28,003 bases of DNA from an uncultured Prevotella sp. (GTDB taxonomy: Bacteria > Bacteroidota > Bacteroidia > Bacteroidales > Bacteroidaceae), in contig UQPD01000010.1 of NCBI GenBank assembly GCA_900542795.1, positions 1-28,003 on the forward strand, in the 5' to 3' direction. Below the pieces are notes generated by a model, which was given only the letters and a program-made list of their open reading frames with translations, searched no databases and was not told the origin of the DNA. A program made the position numbers and the translations under genes. Below are positions 17,212 through 24,001 of this stretch, in pieces (within the stretch, counting starts at the first letter, position 1; every line of letters starts with the position of its first letter).

Positions 17212-19437
17212 ATGAAACACAAATCGATTTTCAGTCTTCTCTTCTTCCTCATGGGTGTGGGCATCGCCACTACTTCGTGTGAAGATATGTTGACCCCCGA
17301 TCTGACTCGCTATACTGAGAACTTCAGTGGTCGTGATACTGTGTATTTCTACAATGGTATCTTGCGTAATGTGCAAGATATGGTTGAGCAGAATGAATTG
17401 CTCGGCGACCTCCGTAGCGACTTGGTTGCTACTACTAAGTATACAAGCGACTCAATTTCAAACATCGTAAAATACGAGAATAAACGTATCGATGGCGAGG
17501 ACCAACTGCTTAATCGTGCTGCATACTATAAGGTTATTAACCAGTGTAACTTCTACTTGGCTAAGGTTGACACTACAGCACAGAAGAATAACTTTAAGTA
17601 TATGAAGCGTGAGTATGCACAGGTGCTTAACATCCGTGCTTGGGCTTACCTTCAGTTGGTGCAGACTTATGGTACTGTTCCTTTCATCACAAAGCCTGTT
17701 GACAATGCCGATACGGGTTGGGAAAAGAATCCTGAAAAGTGGGCTTCTGCAGACAACTTGCTCGACCTCTTGAAGGCTGACCTTAAAACTGCCAACGCCA
17801 TTGAATATGCGAATGGTTATGGTTATCCTGACTATGGCGAATATAAAACAGGTAACAGCAACTTTAGTGTTAAGACCTCGTATCTTCGCTTCTACTCAGA
17901 TCTGATCTTGGGCGACCTCTATTTGCTCCACAGTGCCAATCGTCAAGATTATGTTGAAGCTGCTAAGAGCTACTATAAGTTCCTCCGTCGTTACAATAAC
18001 ACTACTTACAATGTAGCTGGTAACTTTGCATCTTTCTCGCGTGCTCAGTTGCCTAATGGCACATACCAATACTCTCCGAGAGTTGATGCATGGATTGGTA
18101 GTGGTTTGAATGCGTCTTCTTTGGGTAACGAGAATATTACGATTATTCCTTCGGCTGCCAACAATACTTTCGGACGTGTACTTTCACGCAGCGTGCAGAT
18201 TTTTGGTTTCGACCCTTCTTCACGTAACAGCACTTCGTCGGACGTAAATGGTGGTAACGTTTCAACTTCGGGTCAGGTTACTATCTCTGTGAACTATCGT
18301 TCACGTCAGGTAGGTCCTTCGAATGCGTACGTTAACCTCTGCAAGGCTCAGTCTTATTCTAACACAGAGTATGCAAATGATGGTACTGCCAGCAACATCA
18401 ACTATTATACGGGTGTAGGTGATGCGCGTTTGCATGGTACTGCTCCTATCGTAGAAACGAAGGAAGGTGGTCGTGATGAAAACGAAAACCGTTACATCAT
18501 GAAGAGTGCAGTTCCTGCATCTGTTGATGGTAGTGGTTTGGCTAATGGCTATTCATTCAAGCATTTCCGTTCAATCTATCGTGTACGTCAAGTTTGGTTG
18601 CGTTATGCCGAGGCTATTAACCGCGCAGGTTATCCTCGTTTGGCTTTCGCTGTGCTTCGCGATGGTCTTAACCGTCAAACTTTGCCTACTTTGACTGACT
18701 CTATCAAGTATATCGATAAAGATTCAGTTTATCATACGGTTACTTATCTTGATAGCACTTCTGTAGAAAACTCTTCACGTGGTGTGTTCTATTTGGGTAA
18801 CGATGAAATGCGTCGTGCACAGGCTGACCCTGAACACGCTCTCTTCTTGCCCGACTTTGTAAACAAGGATAACAACGAATGGTTGAGCAACCGTGGTATC
18901 CACGAACAAGGTTGTGGTGCAAGCTCTGTTCTTGACACGATCTTTAGCTACAAGAATGTTGTTGCTAAGCGTATTGAGGAAGAAGCTAAGCGTACGAACT
19001 CACTCACTGCAAGTGTTAAGCGTCAGATTCGCAACTTGCGTCGCTATGATGCTACTGGTGATGAGGAGGAAGGTGACGGACCGACACTCGATGAGATTCG
19101 TGAAACTTACAAGGAGATTGATGAACCTGCACCTGCAGAGGTTAATCCGCTTGAAGTTCAGGCTGTAGAAACACTCATTGCTGATGAATGTGCACTCGAA
19201 ACAGCTTACGAAGGCTCTCGTATGTTCGACCTCATTCGTTTTGCGCGTCACATGAACAATGATGCAAGTGGTGCTTCTAACTTCAACGCAACTTATGGTA
19301 CTACTTGGCTTGCATGGAAGATTGCTCGTCGTAACGAGAATCTTAAGCCCTATGAAAGTCCTGCAGTATACGATGGTAGTCTCTATACCCTCTTACTCAA
19401 TCCTGAAAACTGGTATATTGTTAGTCCGAAGTACTAA
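17212..19437 (+). CDS. SusD/RagB-family outer-membrane lipoprotein (SusD2)
   Basis: I start at the ATG at 17212 (741 residues). An upstream in-frame ATG at 17155 would translate the intergenic hairpin and spoil the lipoprotein signal. From 17212 the protein has lipobox ATTSC with acylated Cys23, then EDMLTPD. TPR-like helices (YKVINQCNFYLAKVD; LNIRAWAYLQLVQTYG) and the C-terminal hallmark ECALETAYEGSRMFDLIRFARH support the family. At 741 residues it is long for a SusD. The extra length includes a highly charged segment at about 585-651 (EEEAKR, RQIRNLRR, DEEEGDG, APAEVNP) that looks like an inserted helix and flexible linker just before the hallmark motif. It pairs with SusC2 and ends the operon (TAA TAA, then a terminator). 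Confidence 0.93.
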   Translation: MKHKSIFSLLFFLMGVGIATTSCEDMLTPDLTRYTENFSGRDTVYFYNGILRNVQDMVEQNELLGDLRSDLVATTKYTSDSISNIVKYENKRIDGEDQLLNRAAYYKVINQCNFYLAKVDTTAQKNNFKYMKREYAQVLNIRAWAYLQLVQTYGTVPFITKPVDNADTGWEKNPEKWASADNLLDLLKADLKTANAIEYANGYGYPDYGEYKTGNSNFSVKTSYLRFYSDLILGDLYLLHSANRQDYVEAAKSYYKFLRRYNNTTYNVAGNFASFSRAQLPNGTYQYSPRVDAWIGSGLNASSLGNENITIIPSAANNTFGRVLSRSVQIFGFDPSSRNSTSSDVNGGNVSTSGQVTISVNYRSRQVGPSNAYVNLCKAQSYSNTEYANDGTASNINYYTGVGDARLHGTAPIVETKEGGRDENENRYIMKSAVPASVDGSGLANGYSFKHFRSIYRVRQVWLRYAEAINRAGYPRLAFAVLRDGLNRQTLPTLTDSIKYIDKDSVYHTVTYLDSTSVENSSRGVFYLGNDEMRRAQADPEHALFLPDFVNKDNNEWLSNRGIHEQGCGASSVLDTIFSYKNVVAKRIEEEAKRTNSLTASVKRQIRNLRRYDATGDEEEGDGPTLDEIRETYKEIDEPAPAEVNPLEVQAVETLIADECALETAYEGSRMFDLIRFARHMNNDASGASNFNATYGTTWLAWKIARRNENLKPYESPAVYDGSLYTLLLNPENWYIVSPKY

Positions 19438-19458
19438 TAATTTACTCCTTATAATATA

Positions 19459-19503
19459 AAGAACAAAAGCGTAGCATTGTTTCAGTGCTGCGCTTTTGTT
19501 CTT
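19459..19503 (+). terminator. Intrinsic terminator of the seven-gene operon
   Basis: AAGAACAAAAGCGTAGCATTG (split here as AAGAACAAAAGC at 19459-19470 and GTAGCATTG at 19471-19479) pairs with 19483-19503 over 21 bp with two G-U pairs and a 3-nt TTT loop. The descending arm ends in CTTTTGTTCTTTT. The stem is long, and it starts 21 bp after the susD2 stop. It can also be drawn on the opposite strand. Confidence 0.85.
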
Positions 19504-19542
19504 TTACTATATATATAGGTTATGGGCATAGAAACACACGGA

Positions 19543-20175
19543 TAGGGTGTTCAAAACTCGCAATTTTTTTTCTGCACGATTTATGATAGAATCATCAATG
19601 TTTCATGCGCCAGCCTCACCCCGTTAAGGGTAGGGCGTTCAAAATCCGCAAATTTTTTCTGCATGATATATGATAGAATCATCAATTTTTCATGCGCCAG
19701 CTTCACCCCGTTAGGGGTGATATAAGGTAGCCAGGTATGAGGATGAGAGGGGGCTTGTCCCCTCTCATCCTCATGCCTGGTTATTGGATATGCTCCCGAT
19801 GCACTTCGCACGCCGTAGGTGTGCAATTGGGCCTAGGCGAACAGCCGTTTTCATAGGATACGCATGATTAGATATTCCCTTTATTCATGAGGTAGTTATT
19901 TTAAAACCTTACAAATACAACGTCAATAAAAACGGCTATACGCCTAGGCCCAATTGCACACCTACGGCGTGCGAAGTTTGAGGTTGGTTGCATACGGAAA
20001 CCAGGCATGTGAACTCGGGATAAACCCTCAATCACATACCTGGCTACCATATATAACCCCGAATGGGGTGAGGCTGGCGCGTGAAATTTCCTAATAAAAC
20101 TATCAAATCTCATGCAGAACATCTTTATGGATTTTGAACACCCTACCTTTCGGGGTTGGCTGGCGCGTAAAAGAT
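19543..20175. repeat. Large imperfect palindrome made of dispersed repeat units
   Basis: This intergenic block between convergent genes folds back on itself around a centre near 19890. The innermost arms, 19803-19850 and 19930-19977, are 48 bp long with only two mismatches. Outside them lie matched blocks GGTAGCCAGGTATG (19727-19740) and CATACCTGGCTACC (20034-20047), then GCGCCAGCTTCACCCCG-type sequence near 19694-19710 opposite CGGGGTGAGGCTGGCGC-type sequence near 20060-20080. Farther out, the CTGCATGA/TCATGCAG and GTTCAAAATCC/GGATTTTGAAC blocks also mirror each other. The left half has two direct copies of an ~88-bp unit (starting near 19550 and 19638). The outer unit matches the window-start copy at 61-126. 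Two overlapping open frames here translate the repeat and are not believed to be genes. Confidence 0.8.
19731..19780. repeat. 50-bp near-perfect hairpin inside the palindrome
   Basis: The 22-nt arms 19731-19752 and 19759-19780 differ by one base pair (T opposite G, which can wobble in RNA), with a 6-nt loop GCTTGT. The stem begins CCAGG and ends GAGGGG/CCCCTC. A related but weaker hairpin, sharing the CCAGG-C/T-ATG ends, occupies 20001-20043 on the other side of the palindrome. There is no T-run, so it is not a terminator. Confidence 0.85.
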
Positions 20176-20188
20176 AGGTAAATGCACA

Positions 20189-20224
20189 AAAAAAGGAACC
20201 TTGCGTAAACAAGGTTCCTTTTTT
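20189..20224 (-). terminator. Intrinsic terminator of the dipeptidyl peptidase IV gene, possibly bidirectional
   Basis: 15-bp perfect arms (20189-20203 and 20210-20224, core AAGGAACCTTG with CAAGGTTCCTT) flank a 6-nt loop. Read on the minus strand, the hairpin ends in a run of T, 19 bp after the stop codon of the gene. The opposite strand also has T/A runs, so it could terminate leftward and rightward transcripts. Confidence 0.85.
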
Positions 20225-20242
20225 AAAATGCTATCAATTCAA

Positions 20243-22471
20243 TTATTTCTTCAACTTTTCAACAAAATAGTTGCTGATGGTTTTGAACAAATGTAAACGG
20301 GTGTTGCCACCATAGATGCTGTGATTGCGATTGGTGTAAAGCTGTTGACGGAACATTTTATCGGCTTGTACGTAAGCCTCGCTTACTTCGGTAAAGTTGC
20401 GGAAGTGTACGTTGTCGTCGGCTGTACCATGAATCAATAATAAGTCACCGCTCAGGTTCTTTGCACGCTGAATGGGGTTGATGGCATAACCATTAGCGTT
20501 TTCCTTAGGTGTGCGCATGTAACGTTCGGTATATACTGTGTCGTAATATTTCCAATTGGTAGGCGCAGCTACTGCAACACCAGCACGGAACACCGGACGA
20601 CCTTCGCTCATAGACATTAAGGTATTGAAACCACCAAAGCTCCAACCCCAAATGCCAATGCGGTCTTTGTCAACATAGGGAAGTGTGCCTAAATAAAGGG
20701 CTGCCTCAACTTGGTCCTTTGATTCTTTGTCGCCCAAATTTAAGTAAGTGCATTTTTCAAATTCAGCACCGCGAGCACCTGTGCCTCGACCATCAACACA
20801 TACAAATACAAAACCTTGTTGAGCCATGTAGCTCTCCCATTGTGCACCAGGATAGAAACCCATGTTCCAAGCATCTTTTACCTCTTGTGAGCCAGGACCT
20901 GAATATTGATACATGATGACAGGATATTTCTTAGAGCTATCAAAGTTTTGAGGCTTAATCATGTAACCATTTAATTCTACGCCTTCAGAAGTCTTAAAGG
21001 TGAAGAATTCCTTTGAACCGAGTAATGGGGTGATGTCTTCCTTTAACTTCTTGTTGTCGATCATCGTGCTGAGTACTTTACCATTGGTTGCATCGCGCAA
21101 TGTAGTGACAGGTGGACAGGTGGCAGAAGAGTAGATGTTGAGGAAGTATTTCATTGTTGTGCTAAAAATAGCATCGTTTGAACCAACCTCGGTTGAAATT
21201 TTGCGTTCCTTACCACTCTTGTCAGCTGAATAGATGGCTGTGCGCAAAGGACTTTCTTGGTGTGATGAGTAGAAGAAACGTCCGTTTTGTGCATCGTAAC
21301 CATAGAAGTTTGCTACATCGTAGTTACCCTTGGTGATTTGGCGTTCCATCTTGCCATTGATGTTGTACCAATAAATGTGCTTGTAACCTGAACGGTCTGA
21401 AAGGAATGCGAAGTGGTCGCCATAGAACTTAAGACTTCCATAAGTTGTTTCGGGCACATACTTCGGATTCTCTTCTCTTACAATCAATTTACATTCAGTG
21501 CTGCGAGGGTTAGCCATGTAGATGTCCATGCAGTTTTGATGACGATTGAGAGTTACTACGGCTAATTTGGCAGGGTCGGAAGTGAAGTGAATGCGTGGAA
21601 TGTAACTATCCGAATCAAGGGGAAGCTTGATGGTGCGTGTAACGCGGTTCTTAATGTCGAAGGTCATTACGCTTACATCGCTATTCTTAGCACCTGCTAC
21701 AGGATATTTGTAGTTGTAGGCACCAGGATATTCATCGTTTTCTTGACGAGTAGGGTAGGCACCTTTAAATTCTTGAATGCTGTAGATGGGCACTTTGCTT
21801 TCATCGTAACGAATCCATGCTAACATTTGGCTATCTGATGAAAAGTCGAATGAGCGGTTGGTGCTAAACTCTTCTTCGTATACCCAGTCGGGCAAACCAT
21901 TGATTATTTCGTTGAATTTGCCATCTTTGGTAATTTGGCTTTCGGCATTGCCAAAGAGCAGCTTTACGAGGAAGAGGTTGTTGTCGCGTACAAAGGCAAT
22001 GCTATTACCATCGGGTGAGAAGGTAGGCATTTGCTGTGGACCACCATCAGAGAGTGCTTCAAACTTTTTGTTTTCTACATCGTAAATGTAGTAAACGGCA
22101 GTGTAAGAACGACGATAGATGGGACGAGTTTGTGTGCGAAGCAAAATGCGGCGTTCGTCGGGAGACATGATGTAACCATCAATGGTTTCTAACTTCTTAG
22201 GTCCACGAGCTGTTTCTGCATCGAACACTACGCCCAGTTCTTTACCTGTTTTAAACGAACGACGAATGATGCGCTTGCTGTCGTTAGAAAGTTGGGTGTA
22301 GCTTTCGCCATCCTTCATAGGATTGACCCCATACACGTACTGCGGATTATACTTTCCGCCTGTAATGTCCTCAAGTGTGAGTTTCTGTGCGGTTTGTGCC
22401 GTAACTTGTGAGCCATTATAGCCCACGTAGCCTACGAACAAACTTGCTACAAGTAGTAAAAAGCGTTTCAT
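20243..22471 (-). CDS. Dipeptidyl peptidase IV, S9B serine peptidase
   Basis: This 742-residue protein has an N-terminal Sec signal peptide (about 1-26, ending TAQ). Its N-terminal two-thirds is a beta-propeller with WD/TolB-like repeats (FSPDGNSIAFVRDNN, FSSDSQMLAWIRYD). The DWVYEEEF motif supplies the paired glutamates that hold the substrate amino group in DPP4 enzymes. The C-terminal alpha/beta-hydrolase domain has nucleophile Ser611 in GWSFGG, the acid Asp in HGTADDNVHF (Asp685 or 686) and His717 in NRNHSIYGG. It removes Xaa-Pro or Xaa-Ala dipeptides from peptide N-termini, probably in the periplasm. Size is close to known bacterial DPP4 enzymes (about 720-760). It is monocistronic with its own promoter and terminator, convergent with the SusCD operon and divergent from lpxD. 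Confidence 0.95.
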   Translation of the reverse strand: MKRFLLLVASLFVGYVGYNGSQVTAQTAQKLTLEDITGGKYNPQYVYGVNPMKDGESYTQLSNDSKRIIRRSFKTGKELGVVFDAETARGPKKLETIDGYIMSPDERRILLRTQTRPIYRRSYTAVYYIYDVENKKFEALSDGGPQQMPTFSPDGNSIAFVRDNNLFLVKLLFGNAESQITKDGKFNEIINGLPDWVYEEEFSTNRSFDFSSDSQMLAWIRYDESKVPIYSIQEFKGAYPTRQENDEYPGAYNYKYPVAGAKNSDVSVMTFDIKNRVTRTIKLPLDSDSYIPRIHFTSDPAKLAVVTLNRHQNCMDIYMANPRSTECKLIVREENPKYVPETTYGSLKFYGDHFAFLSDRSGYKHIYWYNINGKMERQITKGNYDVANFYGYDAQNGRFFYSSHQESPLRTAIYSADKSGKERKISTEVGSNDAIFSTTMKYFLNIYSSATCPPVTTLRDATNGKVLSTMIDNKKLKEDITPLLGSKEFFTFKTSEGVELNGYMIKPQNFDSSKKYPVIMYQYSGPGSQEVKDAWNMGFYPGAQWESYMAQQGFVFVCVDGRGTGARGAEFEKCTYLNLGDKESKDQVEAALYLGTLPYVDKDRIGIWGWSFGGFNTLMSMSEGRPVFRAGVAVAAPTNWKYYDTVYTERYMRTPKENANGYAINPIQRAKNLSGDLLLIHGTADDNVHFRNFTEVSEAYVQADKMFRQQLYTNRNHSIYGGNTRLHLFKTISNYFVEKLKK

Positions 22472-22538
22472 TTATGTTTTGATATATTGAAATTTTGTTT
22501 TAGAATCAGCTTCTTATCGTCTATTTCAAAAATATGTG

Positions 22539-22546
22539 CAAATGTA
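22539..22546 (-). promoter_or_regulatory. Predicted -7 box for the dipeptidyl peptidase IV gene
   Basis: On the minus strand this reads TACATTTG, an exact TAnnTTTG match. It lies 68 bp upstream of the ATG at 22471. No clear TTTG -33 element is seen at the expected distance. The leader between is AT-rich. Confidence 0.45.
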
Positions 22547-22716
22547 CGCATTTAACTTGGATTGCTTTCTATAAAAACGATAAATGGAACACTTAAATGC
22601 ACTTTGCAGTCTAAAATAAGCTATGATTGACAACAGAGGATGCATAAACACCTTGTTATATACCCCTTGTGATAGAAAAATATATACATACGTATGAATA
22701 TATGGAATATTTTTAC

Positions 22717-22724
22717 GATATTTG
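22717..22724 (+). promoter_or_regulatory. Possible -7 box of the lpxD operon
   Basis: GATATTTG matches TAnnTTTG at five of the six fixed positions. It would give a leader of about 115 nt. The 10-bp palindrome CATACGTATG at 22687-22696 overlaps the expected -33 position, so a repressor could occlude it. No good TTTG -33 is present. The call is tentative. Confidence 0.3.
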
Positions 22725-22845
22725 CAAAAAATAGGCAGACTCGCGGCGATGAAACAAGGCGGAACGAGGTTTTCAGTAGTAGAAAACAACGTGCAAGAAC
22801 GCGCATTGTCACATGGTCTGAGAACATAAGATTATAAAGACATTC

Positions 22846-23886
22846 ATGGAATTTTCAGCAAAGCAAATAGCGGAATATTTAGGCGGTAAGGTTGATGGCG
22901 ATGAGAATGCGTCGGTAAAGACCTTTGCTAAAATTGAAGAAGGCGTAGAAGGTGCTATCTCCTTTCTTGCCAATCCGCATTACGCACACTATCTGTATGA
23001 TACGCAATCAAGCATCGTGTTGGTAAACAATGATTTCCAACCCGAACGCGAGGTGAAGGCAACACTTATTCGTGTGGAGAATGCTTACGAAGCCATTGCG
23101 CGTCTGCTCACTCTTTACCAATCAACTATGCAAAAACGCACAGGCATACATCCTTTGGCTTGTGTGGCAAAAACTGCTCAAGTAGGCGAGGGCTCTTATG
23201 TGGGACCGTTTGCTTATATTGGCGAAAATGTGGTGGTAGGTAAGGGCTGCCAAATCTATGCTGGCACTGTTATCGAAGAACGTGCTGTGATTGGTGACGA
23301 TTGCTTGTTCTATCCTAACGTATCGATTTATCACGACTGTAAAATTGGTAATCGCGTTACCTTGCATTCAGGCACAGTGATTGGTGCTGATGGCTTTGGT
23401 TTTGCTCCTGCTGCTGATGGATATGAAAAGATTCCTCAAATTGGTATTGTTACGATTGAGGATGATGTTGAAATCGGTGCCAACACTTGTGTAGACCGTT
23501 CAACAATGGGTTCAACCTTTGTACGTAAGGGAGTGAAACTCGATAACCTTGTTCAAATTGCTCACAACTGCGAGGTGGGTGCTAACACCGTTATGTCTGC
23601 ACAAGTAGGTGTAGCTGGTTCTACCAAAATTGGTCAGTGGTGTATGTTTGGTGGTCAAGTTGGTATTGCTGGACATGCTGTGATTGGCGACCGTGTTCTT
23701 TCGGGTGCGCAAGCTGGTATCATTGGCGGTAAAGCTATTAAAAAAGGTAATGTAACTGTGCAAGGTTCGCCTGCTATTGATGCTAAGAATTTTATGCGTT
23801 CAAGCGCTGTGTTTAAATATTTGCCTGAGATGCGTCAGGAAATCGAGGCATTGAAGAAAGAAATTGAAGAATTGAAGAAAAAGTAA
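22846..23886 (+). CDS. lpxD: UDP-3-O-acylglucosamine N-acyltransferase
   Basis: This 346-residue protein transfers a 3-hydroxyacyl chain from acyl carrier protein to the 2-amino group of UDP-3-O-acyl-glucosamine, the third step of lipid A synthesis, in the cytoplasm. The N-terminal uridine-binding domain (about 1-100) contains the AISFLANPHYAHYLYDT block. A left-handed beta helix of hexapeptide repeats follows (about 105-315), with catalytic His240 in the QIAHNCEVGA motif, matching E. coli His239. A Lys/Glu-rich C-terminal helix (about 328-346) ends the protein. Length agrees with the family (about 340). It is the first gene of the lipid A cluster, with lpxC-fabZ 115 bp downstream. Confidence 0.96.
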   Translation: MEFSAKQIAEYLGGKVDGDENASVKTFAKIEEGVEGAISFLANPHYAHYLYDTQSSIVLVNNDFQPEREVKATLIRVENAYEAIARLLTLYQSTMQKRTGIHPLACVAKTAQVGEGSYVGPFAYIGENVVVGKGCQIYAGTVIEERAVIGDDCLFYPNVSIYHDCKIGNRVTLHSGTVIGADGFGFAPAADGYEKIPQIGIVTIEDDVEIGANTCVDRSTMGSTFVRKGVKLDNLVQIAHNCEVGANTVMSAQVGVAGSTKIGQWCMFGGQVGIAGHAVIGDRVLSGAQAGIIGGKAIKKGNVTVQGSPAIDAKNFMRSSAVFKYLPEMRQEIEALKKEIEELKKK

Positions 23887-24001
23887 ACGTGCCAAAAGGT
23901 GTGACTATGTTTTTATCCTTATGTCTTTTCGATATTCGGCAAAACGTTTAGGCACACTGGCGGTTAGTTGACTTTTTGCACCATATACCATACATTTCAT
24001 T

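Larger units (their letters stand above)
19438..20242. other. Non-coding region between convergent susD2 and dpp4
   Basis: This 805-base stretch contains no gene I can support. It holds the operon terminator, the palindromic repeat complex and the shared-position terminator of the dipeptidyl peptidase gene. Base composition is visibly more GC-rich in the repeat blocks than in the flanking intergenic DNA. The short piece 19504-19542 is AT-rich and shows nothing. Confidence 0.75.
22472..22845. other. Divergent intergenic region between dpp4 and lpxD
   Basis: This 374-base stretch has no gene I accept; two overlapping minus-strand open frames are low-complexity and lack any recognisable motif. 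It holds the predicted dpp4 promoter, a perfect 10-bp palindrome CATACGTATG (22687-22696), a near-consensus -7 box facing lpxD, and a small leader hairpin (GTTTTC 22769-22774 with GAAAAC 22782-22787). Confidence 0.6.

Noticed and set aside
881..19437. Operon considered as a canonical polysaccharide utilisation locus
   Set aside because: No glycoside hydrolase, polysaccharide lyase, esterase, sulfatase or PUL-type regulator is encoded between the FAS1 and SusCD genes.
19581..20212. Two minus-strand open frames in the palindrome (about 81 and 103 codons)
   Set aside because: They translate the repeat units, including an internally duplicated segment arising from the 88-bp direct repeat. No credible protein features are present.
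22526..22827. Two overlapping minus-strand open frames upstream of dpp4
   Set aside because: Low-complexity, Cys/Tyr/Phe-rich translations of an AT-rich promoter region, mutually overlapping in different frames.
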